Positions 18,601-27,089 are shown, numbered from the stretch's first letter. The stretch: DNA of 64,000 nucleotides from an uncultured Christensenellaceae bacterium (GCA_944380355.1 CALWHJ010000006.1:1-64000); one strand, 5' to 3'. The notes: generated from the letters alone by a model not told the origin. Translations and numbers: made by a program.

Positions 18601-21600
18601 CTTGCAAAGTCGTCAAATACCTCACCGTCATAAGTCTTAGTCTGACCCTCGAGTGCGGTTACGCTTACCTGTACTTTATCAATAGTGAGTTCGCTTACGG
18701 CATTGAATCCGTCTGCCCACTTATAGTTGCTCTTGCCTGCCTCAAATTCGGGAATTACTGCCGTTACGCTGTAGGTGCCTGCGTCAACCGCGCTTTTTAC
18801 AGGTGCGCCGTCCTTTGCATAAGCTACCGTAACTGCATCCTGTCCGTAAAGAATACCCTCGCTGAGCTCGAATACGGCAACCTTTGCAGTGCCGTCATAA
18901 AGCTTGTTTTCGGGAAGAATAACGCTTCCGTTGAGCGTAGCCTGTTCTACGGTGAACTGTACGCTTGCCTGAGCGCATTCGATATCGTTGACTTCCTCGG
19001 AAGGAATTACAGCGTCTGCCGTAATCGTATATACGCCGGCATTGATTATCTGCTCGCTGGCGTTTACGGTTATGGGGAAAATCTGAGAGAGGTATTCAGG
19101 TGCGGTAAACAATGCGTTCATCTCGTCCTGAGTCATTGCCTCGCTGTCATATACGGAAGTCAATTTTGCTCCGTCCTGCTCGGTTCCTATCGTAAGTACC
19201 GCTTTGTTGACGGTGTAAATTTCGTTAACGTCTTGAGCTGCATAGTTTGACTCTGCAAGACTTGCGGTTACCGTATATTCTCCTGCGTGCTGTATTACAG
19301 CCTCAACGTCGCCGAGCATCGTCTTGAAGTTGAGCGTAAGAGGATTGCCGTCGATATCTACGGGTACCTCAAAGAGGTCTGCAGGATTGAGTACGCCTCT
19401 GTTGTAATCGTGAGAGAACTGTACGTCCGCTTTCTTTTCGATTACGATGGTCTTGGGTGCAACGCTGAAGCTCTTGCTTGCGTTGTTGAGTACTACGTTT
19501 TCGTCATCGAGAGTTACGTTGACGACATAGTCGCCTGCATTGATTACTTCATCAACGGGCTGACCTTCTGCATCTGTATAAGAGTATACGTATTCAAAAG
19601 GATATTCTCCCTTGCCGTATACAGCGTTCATATGATTGAGTCCGTCGTATTCGAGATTGCTTACGCCGCCTATAGGTCCTTCGAGTACGAGTACCTGTAT
19701 CGTCTTGTCAACGCCTGCGCCGTAAGTTATCTCATAGTTGGAGTTGCCGTCGGAAAGTCCTATCGCACCGATTTTGATATTGACTACCGTGCCTACAGGC
19801 ATACCCTGTACGTACTCTTCGCCACCCGCGGTAATAGCGTATTCGCTAATCCACGCACTTGCATAGTACTGTCCGGATACTGCCTTGATTTGTATCTTGC
19901 CGATAATATCGTCTATGCTGTCATAATAGGTTACTTCGTTTGTTCCGAAGTCTGCGTCTACCGTCAAAGGAGCGGGCAATACTTGTACCTCGATATTCTT
20001 GTCGAAGTTCAAATCCAAAGTACCGCCGCTAGTCTGTACGCCGCTCTGAGGAGCGTATACGTAAGATGCAGAATCGCTGTAAATATAGGTTACGCCGCCG
20101 TAAACTGTCGACGAATATCCGCTGCCCGCGATTACTGCGTCCAAATCGGGTATAGCGGTATAAGTTGCGTTTGCGTCGATACTGTTGGCGCAGGTATATA
20201 CCCCCTCGAGAGAGCCGACCTTCTGAGAAGCATTGTCATAGAGTGCTACAGAGGGACTCTGCACGTTCTGATAGTCGTAATACTTTGTAGCCGTATAAGC
20301 CGAGCCGCTGTCACCCGTAATCGCGAGTTTGTCGCTCTCGAGTTTTACGCTGCCGTGTCCTGCCATTACTGCCGAAAGATTGAGATTGTAATTTTTTCCG
20401 TCAGTAGGGCTCAACGCAGGTACCGAAAGCCATACCGTCTCTTCGCTTTCGCCTTCTTTGAGCATCAGCGAAGACATTACGTATTGCTGCTGTCCGGCAT
20501 TACTAATTTTAGCAACGAGTTCGGCAGAATTAGGAGCAACCTTCTTCGCGCCGTAGAAAGCTATGTTTTCCTCTCCGTCGAATCTGGCATTAGCAGACGC
20601 GGGGAAAACGGTAACGCCGGAAATGTTATTCTTTTTACCGGATATCCACGACGTGCTGGCTCCTTCGACAAAATACATATTCGATACGCTGATCGGACCG
20701 CCGCTGTTGCCGTCCCAACCTACGACTATACCCACGGAAGTCTGGTCGTTATAGTTCATTTTGGTACGGATAATATTTGTATCGATTACTGCAGGATAAG
20801 AAATAATAATACCGTTGACATTGTAAGTGCCGTTGTTCATATATCCCACTACAAGTCCCGTCTTGGTAGCGTTGTATCTATAACTGCCAGTGCTTTCGTT
20901 GCGGATAGTAATTTTCGAAGAAGCGTTACCTGCAAAAGTAATGCGGTTAAGATTGACAGTACCGCCGCCTTCCGCAGACGCTATAAAACCGCCTAAATCA
21001 TGGAAACCGTCGCTGTGAGAGAAGAAGTTTCCGCCTGTTCTCCAACCGTTGATGGAAAAACCGTAATTGCCCGTAGTTACGTTTTCGACCGTGGTGTCCT
21101 CTATCGTGGTGTCGCCTTGAGTTTCGCCTATGAGACCGCCCAGTCGGATATACGCACCGTCACCTCTCGAGGTGTTCTGAAAGAAATAGAAGTCGGAAGT
21201 ACCGTTGCCCTCGTTGGTAGGACTCCATGCAAGCGTAACGCATACGTTGCTGAATACTGCGCCGCCCGTAGCCGAGCCAGCAAATACGCCGCATGAGGTA
21301 TCGTTGCTATCAGTACCAACAATAAACTTCGATGCCAAAACGGTAAGATTTTTGATAGTACCGCCGTCAACCGTTTTGAATACACCGCCTACCAAATCGC
21401 TGTTGGTGCTTCTGTTGGTAATATCGAGCGTAATCGTATAACCGTTACCGTCGAGAATACCTTTAAACGTAGTAGAGGTATCGACATCCGTAAGGGTAAT
21501 ATCTCCCATCAGGATATAATTACCTGTAGGATTTGCCTTAACCGCCGAAAAATCGTTGCCGGAATCACCTCCGATTTCGGTATATCCCGTGGTCGCGCCC

Positions 21601-21812
21601 GATTGCTTTTGCGCTACGGTACCGTCTTTGGCAACGCCGTTAGTACCGCTGTAGGTATTTACAGCCGTATTGTCGGTACCGATGTTGCCGCCTGCGCCTT
21701 CGTATACATTGTCGTACGCGCCCATAACAGCCATCAGCGAAAACAACAACGCTGCAACGAGCAATACGGCAACAACCGAAAGTACTGCGACTTTAGTTTT
21801 TTTGTTAACCAT
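15675..21812 (-). CDS. Large cell-surface repeat protein (2045 aa), paralog of the 3010-aa protein
   Basis: The start is the ATG at 21812, preceded by AAGGAGGAAAAGGATT. A signal segment (residues 3-26) is followed by a beta-helix region (about 50-390) with the same opening pattern as its neighbour (YTEIGGDSGNDFS, then GNYILMGDI, then FKGILDGNGYTI). MBG/YDG-like Ig repeats (KTYDG, MTYDGS.KTA types) and Big_3-like units fill about 570-1860. The end is a helical domain, a TM helix (ATALTLTGVGAGIALATLCV) and a basic RKGGKKDEE tail. No sortase motif is visible. The lipoprotein gene overlaps its stop codon. The two loci clearly arose by duplication, although repeat number and the 3' gene arrangement differ. 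Probable adhesin or surface-layer role. Confidence 0.9.
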   Translation of the reverse strand: MVNKKTKVAVLSVVAVLLVAALLFSLMAVMGAYDNVYEGAGGNIGTDNTAVNTYSGTNGVAKDGTVAQKQSGATTGYTEIGGDSGNDFSAVKANPTGNYILMGDITLTDVDTSTTFKGILDGNGYTITLDITNRSTNSDLVGGVFKTVDGGTIKNLTVLASKFIVGTDSNDTSCGVFAGSATGGAVFSNVCVTLAWSPTNEGNGTSDFYFFQNTSRGDGAYIRLGGLIGETQGDTTIEDTTVENVTTGNYGFSINGWRTGGNFFSHSDGFHDLGGFIASAEGGGTVNLNRITFAGNASSKITIRNESTGSYRYNATKTGLVVGYMNNGTYNVNGIIISYPAVIDTNIIRTKMNYNDQTSVGIVVGWDGNSGGPISVSNMYFVEGASTSWISGKKNNISGVTVFPASANARFDGEENIAFYGAKKVAPNSAELVAKISNAGQQQYVMSSLMLKEGESEETVWLSVPALSPTDGKNYNLNLSAVMAGHGSVKLESDKLAITGDSGSAYTATKYYDYQNVQSPSVALYDNASQKVGSLEGVYTCANSIDANATYTAIPDLDAVIAGSGYSSTVYGGVTYIYSDSASYVYAPQSGVQTSGGTLDLNFDKNIEVQVLPAPLTVDADFGTNEVTYYDSIDDIIGKIQIKAVSGQYYASAWISEYAITAGGEEYVQGMPVGTVVNIKIGAIGLSDGNSNYEITYGAGVDKTIQVLVLEGPIGGVSNLEYDGLNHMNAVYGKGEYPFEYVYSYTDAEGQPVDEVINAGDYVVNVTLDDENVVLNNASKSFSVAPKTIVIEKKADVQFSHDYNRGVLNPADLFEVPVDIDGNPLTLNFKTMLGDVEAVIQHAGEYTVTASLAESNYAAQDVNEIYTVNKAVLTIGTEQDGAKLTSVYDSEAMTQDEMNALFTAPEYLSQIFPITVNASEQIINAGVYTITADAVIPSEEVNDIECAQASVQFTVEQATLNGSVILPENKLYDGTAKVAVFELSEGILYGQDAVTVAYAKDGAPVKSAVDAGTYSVTAVIPEFEAGKSNYKWADGFNAVSELTIDKVQVSVTALEGQTKTYDGEVFDDFASLFVLPEDVQGEQLIYDYTIEKDGVVVNEIKDAGVYTVTATLSAGQDNYASDEAAATVTVEKVVVDGSLVFDDMTYDGSEKTASFEFAGESPMIGADEIIIAYGEGDIVNYGASVSVTAQLPSANYTFASTAVTEGVIAVERISVDGKLVFTDMTYDGTAKTATFEFAGESPMVNGDEIAVVYGDEGDRINVGTAVSVTAELPSVNYVFADTAVTTGTIEVAPVEYVVDFNEKGTSESGITVVVGQEFVFDAKIEGTTDNTVQIGGNTYTYTLTDNGWVDGDYTTSANVGDTFTLSVTLTIDGVDAANYTYAQTVEVRVIATSMGGTLVADNDGAVYDGTAYGATLTGTVDGVSESDYQIEYALDGTDVWTTEKPVNAGTYKVKVVSLTDNYSADQIAQITFTIAQAEAIVNPQVAEGTYYEGHALPEITLGEGSSEGVIVWEDAEAKLIAGLNSYTWVFTSSDPNYKNATGSVEITAEEVVFSNIVVEKNESFKSDYVYGDVFFKDGITVKAVYNDGSETVLSADEYTVSDLVTGMTSVQVTYTAESASATVEGITVDKKTLEAPVVEGQFVYSGLEQSAGIESTSEYTVSGDVQATNADKYEITLTLTDSDNYKWANAEGASTVVEWTIEKKVASITADAQTIVYGQTPEAYTAQVSGTVNGENLEYTVGLQEVPSVFVKGEYDIVVTLTPDSAVNANYEINVTNAILIVNAKAITAPQVDTEQKLTYDGSQKTFVIAEGEGYTVSGNTATEAGNYVATLTLTDKENTTWADGSTDDLTFAWSIDKAERELSASATLGYKVINVSADNLAEVEYSTDGKTYSALADGKIAVEISLNYTVYLRYKETSNYLASEAVEVKLTLTKAIVAEYIADSFGEEFTFADIDRYNAVKTLAQAAEGTSEECDEAIANLDAKYNALMNGAKESVEDALGAGATLAGRKAAVATALTLTGVGAGIALATLCVKARKGGKKDEE

Positions 21813-21989
21813 AATCCTTTTCCTCCTTACTAGAATGAAAAATTTCAAAAAAGTTTACAAAGCGCGTTTTGCTTTTAGCCTTATCTGCGTGCCGAGATGT
21901 ATGTTTTTTACAGATATTTTACCATTTTATCCATAAAACAGTATTCACGGTATAGCAAAGCGTGCGCCACGCGCCTCTTATGCATTATA

Positions 21990-22019
21990 ATGTTATCATG
22001 GTTTATGCTTTTATGTCAA
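21990..22019 (-). promoter_or_regulatory. Candidate promoter for the 2045-aa surface gene
   Basis: Minus strand TTGACA (22019-22014), 18-bp spacer, TAACAT (21995-21990). It would give a leader of about 170 nt that contains a GC-rich patch GCGCGTGGCGCACG. Confidence 0.5.
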
Positions 22020-22024
22020 TTCAT

Positions 22025-22520
22025 TATTTGGCATATAGGACGATTAACGGGGGAATTTTTTTGCGATATAGCACGATTTTACGCAAATTTCGCGGTGCAA
22101 AATTAAAGCAACCTTAAACTGCGTATTTTACCTCGCTTGCAAACGACATTTTGCGGTATTTTTATATAATTTTATATTATTTAATTGGAAAATTTTACCA
22201 TAATGTACATATTTTGTATTTTATCAATATTTTTTTACACAAAAACAATATTTCATCGGCTTAAATATCGTTTTTTCTGTTCGCACACTCACATAGGTAT
22301 ATACGCACTGACACTATTTAGATTGACGCCGTTGAAAGTATAGATTTGATTTTATTTATTAATCATTAATCGGTTTATATAATATATGCGCTCCGTATGC
22401 GCGCATTTTCAATACGTAAATCAGCAATTTTACGCTTATTATACACTGACTGTATAATTTAGCCGATTTTCTGTATGTTTTTAGTCGAATTTTTGACAAT
22501 TGCCACTGCTTAAACTGACG
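22025..22520. other. AT-rich gene-free region
   Basis: About 500 bp between divergent genes with no supportable ORF, RNA or repeat. It probably holds regulatory sequence for the surface gene and the GH43 gene. Confidence 0.6.
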
Positions 22521-22523
22521 GTA

Positions 22524-22553
22524 TTGACCCAAGTCGGGATTTTATTATATAAT
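22524..22553 (+). promoter_or_regulatory. Promoter of the GH43-like gene
   Basis: TTGACC, 18-bp spacer, TATAAT, ending 41 bp before the ATG. Confidence 0.7.
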
Positions 22554-22593
22554 ATTCTTATCAAATCAATAATAAATGTTATAAAAGGTCAGT

Positions 22594-23619
22594 ATGAAAA
22601 AACAGTTAAAAATCGTAATCGTAGCAATCGCTTGTCTTCTCGTGGTATCGGCAATAGTCGTGCCTAGCGTTTTGTTTGCTCTTGGGTATATCGACTATAT
22701 AGAGCCTGCCGTTTCGCAGGAAGGCAAATATCTCCTGGTATACTTTTCGGGTAATCTTCCCGAGGAAGAGCGTATAAAGTATGCCGTAAGCGAGGACGGC
22801 TACAACTTCTCTCCTCTCAATAACAATCAGCCCGTAGTTACTCAGACTGTGGGTACAGGGTGCGCCCGCGACCCCTTTATCATAAGAGGAGAGGACGGTT
22901 GCTTTTATCTAATGGCTACCGATATGAGAAGCGAACTGGGCTGGACATCCAATCACGCTATCGTAACCTGGAAATCCACCGACCTCATCAACTGGACGGA
23001 AGAAACGCTGATTGACTTGAAAGCCGTAAAATCTCCCCTATCCAACCGCGCGTGGGCACCTCAGGCAATCTGGGACGAGGATAAGGAAATGTATATGATT
23101 TATCTCTCGGCAAGCGTATGGCTTGACGAAAATCAAACGCAGTCTTCGATAACCTCTATCTGGGGTATGTATACAAAAGACTTCAAGACAATCGAAGGCG
23201 AGCCTTTTGAGTTATTCCGCGCCCCTGAAGGCAAGGACGCAATCGACGCCGATATAGTCAAGGGCGATGACGGCATATATTATATGTACTATAAGGACGA
23301 AAACAAGGCTACGATTTGCTATGCTACTTGCGATACCCTCGCGGGCACTTATACCGCGCCCGATGACAATATAGTCAACGTGCGTTACGAAGGCGTAGAA
23401 GGTAACTTTATGTACCGCATCGCGGGTACGGATACCTACGTAATGATGATGGACAGCTACAAGCACGACAGATTTTATATACAGCAGACCACCGATATGG
23501 TGCACTTCAAGCGCGTAGCTTTCTCCGATTACAGCTTTGACTTTGCACCCCGCCACGGCGCGATATTGCATATCTCCAACAAAGAATACGCATCCTTAGT
23601 CGAAGCTTTCGGCAAATAA
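22594..23619 (+). CDS. Membrane-anchored GH43-like glycosidase
   Basis: This 341-aa protein has an N-terminal uncleaved-looking signal anchor (residues 5-30) and a single five-bladed beta-propeller typical of clan GH-F. It has the general base in ARDPF (Asp93), a second acidic site in IDADIV (Asp218), a candidate acid in VEGN (Glu269), and a late HGAI motif. The family cleaves arabinose- or xylose-containing plant polysaccharides, but GH43-like proteins have wide specificity, so the substrate is open. The AAAAGGTC RBS and a good promoter lie upstream and a terminator follows, so it is a single-gene unit. It suggests polysaccharide use at the cell surface, next to the adhesin-like loci. Confidence 0.82.
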   Translation: MKKQLKIVIVAIACLLVVSAIVVPSVLFALGYIDYIEPAVSQEGKYLLVYFSGNLPEEERIKYAVSEDGYNFSPLNNNQPVVTQTVGTGCARDPFIIRGEDGCFYLMATDMRSELGWTSNHAIVTWKSTDLINWTEETLIDLKAVKSPLSNRAWAPQAIWDEDKEMYMIYLSASVWLDENQTQSSITSIWGMYTKDFKTIEGEPFELFRAPEGKDAIDADIVKGDDGIYYMYYKDENKATICYATCDTLAGTYTAPDDNIVNVRYEGVEGNFMYRIAGTDTYVMMMDSYKHDRFYIQQTTDMVHFKRVAFSDYSFDFAPRHGAILHISNKEYASLVEAFGK

Positions 23620-23664
23620 CGCAAAAGCTTTGTCTGCAACAACGACAAAACTCACAAAACAAAA

Positions 23665-23688
23665 AAAAGACGGGCAACCGTCTTTTTT
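23665..23688 (+). terminator. Terminator of the GH43-like gene
   Basis: AAAAGACGG-GCAA-CCGTCTTTTTT, 45 bp past the stop. Confidence 0.85.
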
Positions 23689-23769
23689 CACTCAACCGAA
23701 TTATACGCTCGTTATGAAAAAGGAATTTATATTTTAAATTATAATATTGCCCGACAAATAATTGCTCTT

Positions 23770-23893
23770 GCGCCGCAGGACAGCAGGCGGCATAGTGTAG
23801 AAGATAGCGGAATTTGTCTCTGTACGAGGCGAGACGCGCAGGCAATACTTGCCGTATTGTCAAGCAAAATAATACCTTCTAATATATACACTC
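23770..23893. repeat. Hairpin repeat, family A copy 2
   Basis: It begins GCGCCGCAGGACAGCAGGCG like copy 3 and has an apex AATACTTGCCGTATT. An inner stem AGTGTAGAAG (23794-23803) pairs with CTTC...ACACT near 23877-23893. The right outer arm is missing or replaced by the start of copy 3, so this is a truncated unit in direct tandem with it. Confidence 0.7.
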
Positions 23894-23894
23894 T

Positions 23895-24074
23895 GCACCG
23901 CAGGACAGCAGGCGGCATATGCCCGAAGGGTACGAAGTAGTTTTAAGCCGTGGAATTTGCGTTTGCGCAAGGCGACGAGTGCAGACAATACTTGCCGTAT
24001 TATCAAACGAGTCAACAAAGTGCAAACGCAAAGTACACGTTTAAAACCTTATGCCGCCTGCTGTACTGCGGTGC
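23895..24074. repeat. Hairpin repeat, family A copy 3 (complete)
   Basis: This is a 180-bp imperfect palindrome. The outer arms GCACCGCAGGACAGCAGGCG and its complement at 24051-24074 differ at one base, the inner arms TTTGCGTTTGC and GCAAACGCAAA are perfect, and the apex is AATACTTGCCGTATT. Its right end extends into the 3' end of the spoIIE-like gene. It could act as that gene's transcription end, although no clean T-run is seen. Confidence 0.8.
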
Positions 24075-26325
24075 TTAACCTAAACACAACCACGCTTGCA
24101 TCGTCCTTAAGTCCCAGCGCTTTTGCCTGATTGAGTATCTCGTCGCATATCTGACGGGGATTGAGAGAGGAAAGCACGTTGAGAATATGCCCAATTCCTT
24201 TGAGAGTGAGTGCGTCGGATATTCCGTCGGTAAACATAACTACCATTTCCCCTACGCTTAGGAGCTGTCGCTGCACTTGCGCACGCGCCTCTTCGACTAT
24301 GCCTAAAGGCAAGGTATTGCTCTCTACAATCTGTATACTGTCAAGACGTTTGATTACGCTCTGCACTCCGCCTTGTTTGATAAAATCCACTATACCGAGC
24401 TCCAGGTCAACCACGCACATATCGAGTGCGGAAAAGGTGTCTTTGGATACCACGCTGAGCAGTCTGTTTACGAGTGCGAGAGAGTTTACGTTGTCGAATC
24501 CCGCTTTGTAATACGCGCTTACCATATCCAGCGCACTCTGACTTCCTGCACGCGCCTGAGTCCCGCTTCCCATTCCGTCGCACAATGCGACAAGCACTTT
24601 ATCCGTGCTGAGTTTTGTTACGCTGTAAGTATCTCCCGACGCACTCGACCCTTGTTTTGTATAACTCGCTACCGCGTAAGTCAGCGAATATTTAGGCGTA
24701 CCCGTAAAGGTAAGACAGTATCTGTTGTCAGGAAGTTTTCTCTCCTCGCTCTTTTCCAAAGGACAGCGTATAAGCCTTGCCAAAACCTGAGTGAGTGCTT
24801 TTTTGTTTCTGTCGCCCTCACGCACGATAAGCGATACCGTACTCTTTCCTTTCTTGGTCAAAGTCATTACGTCGCTACATACGATATTGTTGTAACCCAA
24901 CTCCTCGACTATACGCCTGTCGAGCTTGTCGTCGATATTGACGGTGCTTTTGACTTCTTCCTGCAATTCTCCCAGTATATTGCCTACGCCTTTAAGCTGT
25001 CCCGACATAAGCTTTTGGTCAACTTCGAATTCCTTGCCCGACGCATACTTGATATCGTAAGAAAGCGCAAGATGATTGCAGTTTGCCAAAAGCGCGGGAA
25101 GCTGTATACATTTGGAAGAAAGGTATTGAGGTAAATCCTCTATCGTGGCTTTACCCGAAGTAAGCACGGTAGTTACTACGCCCTCGATAAGCTTTTGCTG
25201 ATTACCTCCCAACAAATTCTGACAATATTCTCTGTTGATACAGCCCGCACAGGTTTTGAGTAATATCTCTTCGGCTATCTTAGGTACAGCTTGTACGGGA
25301 GAAGGATACTTCACCACGCCCTTTGAATAAATATCCGACATCTCGTAAAACACTCCCGATACCAGCCCTATGCGCCTTGCCAGCTCCTGACGCGAGCGGT
25401 TGACAAGCTCTTTCGCACTCTCTCTTCCGTACCCGGATTTGAATGCGGGAAGTTTTTTCATATATTTATCCGTAACCAAAGTAGTCAAAAGTACGCCCGC
25501 GGCAAATCCCGCGAGATTGAGATAGTAATTGCCGGCAAACGCCTCGAAATACAAGCCGCAAATCACGTGCGTGAGTATTGCCGCAAGTCCCGCAATCCAT
25601 CTGTTTTGCACAAAACAATACGCCGTGAGAAACACGAGCAATACCGCTCCCGCCATTGCCAAATCTTCACGCCACAGCCCTCCTCCGACTGCAGCCGCGC
25701 CTATGATGACAATGCCTTGCGTAAGCGACAGATTACGGTATGCATACGGCATAGCAATACCCAGCAACAACCAGTAAATTCTGAAACCGTAAATATCTAT
25801 ATAATAAATGCCGTTTGCCAAAAGAGCGACAAGTGCAAATCCGCCTATAATTTCGTCTACGCTGAGCATTCTGCCTATACCGCGCACGCCGACCGCGTAA
25901 CATATCGTACAACACAGAAGACATACTACGACAAGACTGACCGAATATACTATCCCCTCGAGATTGATATAAGCGGGAAAATCAACAAACATAGCGGGCA
26001 ACGCGCTGAGCGCGGCATAAATAATTACCGCATACAGCCGCATAGGCTTGGCAAACAGATAATGAAGATACTTTGCCGCTACCATTATTACGACGGGTGC
26101 GACTGCGTAGATTATGCCCCAAAGAGTATGGTCGAAAATAAGCGAAATGGCAAGATACATAGGGCTTAGCACCGCTATGCTGAAACGGCAGTAAACAAGC
26201 GCGATGTATATGCTCATCGCATAACCGCCGTAATCGGGCACTATCCGCGCTAAACTTAGCAATGCAATAAGTACGCCGAGAAAAATGTAGTTTTTGACGT
26301 GTATGAGTGCGCTGTTGATTTTCAT
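24049..26325 (-). CDS. SpoIIE-type serine phosphatase
   Basis: In this 758-aa protein residues about 10-290 form roughly ten TM helices, about 300-540 a cytosolic central region with a CAGCINREYC cysteine cluster, and about 545-750 a PP2C-type phosphatase with the metal motif LCDGMGSG and the closing DDASVVVF. This is the architecture of SpoIIE, which dephosphorylates SpoIIAA to activate sigma F in the forespore and acts at the polar septum. Two direct repeats matching the Spo0A box lie upstream (26366-26395). The last residues STAVQQAA and the stop codon are encoded by the family A hairpin element, so the natural C-terminus has been replaced or extended. Confidence 0.93.
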   Translation of the reverse strand: MKINSALIHVKNYIFLGVLIALLSLARIVPDYGGYAMSIYIALVYCRFSIAVLSPMYLAISLIFDHTLWGIIYAVAPVVIMVAAKYLHYLFAKPMRLYAVIIYAALSALPAMFVDFPAYINLEGIVYSVSLVVVCLLCCTICYAVGVRGIGRMLSVDEIIGGFALVALLANGIYYIDIYGFRIYWLLLGIAMPYAYRNLSLTQGIVIIGAAAVGGGLWREDLAMAGAVLLVFLTAYCFVQNRWIAGLAAILTHVICGLYFEAFAGNYYLNLAGFAAGVLLTTLVTDKYMKKLPAFKSGYGRESAKELVNRSRQELARRIGLVSGVFYEMSDIYSKGVVKYPSPVQAVPKIAEEILLKTCAGCINREYCQNLLGGNQQKLIEGVVTTVLTSGKATIEDLPQYLSSKCIQLPALLANCNHLALSYDIKYASGKEFEVDQKLMSGQLKGVGNILGELQEEVKSTVNIDDKLDRRIVEELGYNNIVCSDVMTLTKKGKSTVSLIVREGDRNKKALTQVLARLIRCPLEKSEERKLPDNRYCLTFTGTPKYSLTYAVASYTKQGSSASGDTYSVTKLSTDKVLVALCDGMGSGTQARAGSQSALDMVSAYYKAGFDNVNSLALVNRLLSVVSKDTFSALDMCVVDLELGIVDFIKQGGVQSVIKRLDSIQIVESNTLPLGIVEEARAQVQRQLLSVGEMVVMFTDGISDALTLKGIGHILNVLSSLNPRQICDEILNQAKALGLKDDASVVVFRLSTAVQQAA

Positions 26326-26365
26326 AAGTACAAGGTACTATATCCGCCCGCGCTCAATTTGCACA

Positions 26366-26396
26366 CTTTTGACGAATGATTTGTTCTTTTGACGAT
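26366..26396 (-). promoter_or_regulatory. Candidate Spo0A box pair upstream of spoIIE
   Basis: CTTTTGACGA occurs at 26366-26375 and 26386-26395, exactly 20 bp (two helical turns) apart. The first gives TGACGAA, a full match to the 0A-box TGNCGAA; the second gives TGACGAT, one mismatch. They lie 41-70 bp before the spoIIE ATG. Spo0A activates spoIIE in Bacillus. Confidence 0.5.
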
Positions 26397-26432
26397 TTTT
26401 ATCAAGGCGCAAAACGCGACCGCCTATACGTA

Positions 26433-27089
26433 TTACTCCTCTTCCACGTATTTTACGCGCTTTGAAAGTTTTCTGCCCGTCGCAAGCGACATAGGCAAAT
26501 AAAACGCTGTCATATTACCCGTCTTGACGCTCTCGAGCGCGCCGTATGGCGTAATACACACCTTGCTTTCCCCGAATACCGCAAGCACGTATTTGCCCGC
26601 ATAAAGAGCGAATGCCCGCGCGCATACCAAAGCCTCCGTATCGGTCTTGCCGCCGCTAAGGCATATTACGTAACGGCTTGTGCTTGCAAACTCCCACAGC
26701 TCGGGATATTTAATGTCGCCTCCCGCGAATACGCAAAGTTTGCCCATACTCGTAGCGTATCTTCTGAGCGCACTGCCCGACGATATACCCTCTTCTTTGG
26801 GATTGATGCAATCGCTTACGCCGAGGATTTTACCTCTGTCTATAACCACCGCGCTTTCATACTTTTTGTTTGCCGTATCGGCGGTCATACCCGCTACTAT
26901 TATCACCTGCTTATGCTTGGAAAACCTCGCCAGCCTCAACAGTACGTCGCTTGCGCCTTTAAGCTCGTCGGGAAGATTTACCCGCCCCGCTACGCAGGGC
27001 GAAAGCACGAGTATATCCCCCGTGGAAACCACACCGTTGTAGTCGGCTGTTACTTCGTCAATATCCGTATTGTCAAAACAGAATACCAT
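26433..27089 (-). CDS. Degenerate nitrilase-superfamily-like protein
   Basis: This 218-aa protein shows the layout of carbon-nitrogen hydrolases: VIIVAGMT...ESAVVIDRGKILG (near 62-90), a lysine-containing NPKEEG, and GKLCVFAGGDIKYPELW (116-132). The last motif aligns with the family's G.LICYD..FPE, but the catalytic Cys position is Gly123. The usual early catalytic Glu is also absent, where SPC is found instead. It is therefore likely to be catalytically dead, if the homology is right. It lies just upstream of spoIIE in the same direction with a 107-bp gap. A binding or structural role is possible but unproven. Confidence 0.55.
   Translation of the reverse strand: MVFCFDNTDIDEVTADYNGVVSTGDILVLSPCVAGRVNLPDELKGASDVLLRLARFSKHKQVIIVAGMTADTANKKYESAVVIDRGKILGVSDCINPKEEGISSGSALRRYATSMGKLCVFAGGDIKYPELWEFASTSRYVICLSGGKTDTEALVCARAFALYAGKYVLAVFGESKVCITPYGALESVKTGNMTAFYLPMSLATGRKLSKRVKYVEEE

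Noticed and set aside
16815-20996. Two long plus-strand ORFs opposite the 2045-aa surface gene
   Set aside because: Same shadow effect; no domain, no RBS, and biased composition.
23770-24074. Tandem repeats as a CRISPR array
   Set aside because: Only two long palindromic units with no regular spacers and no cas genes.
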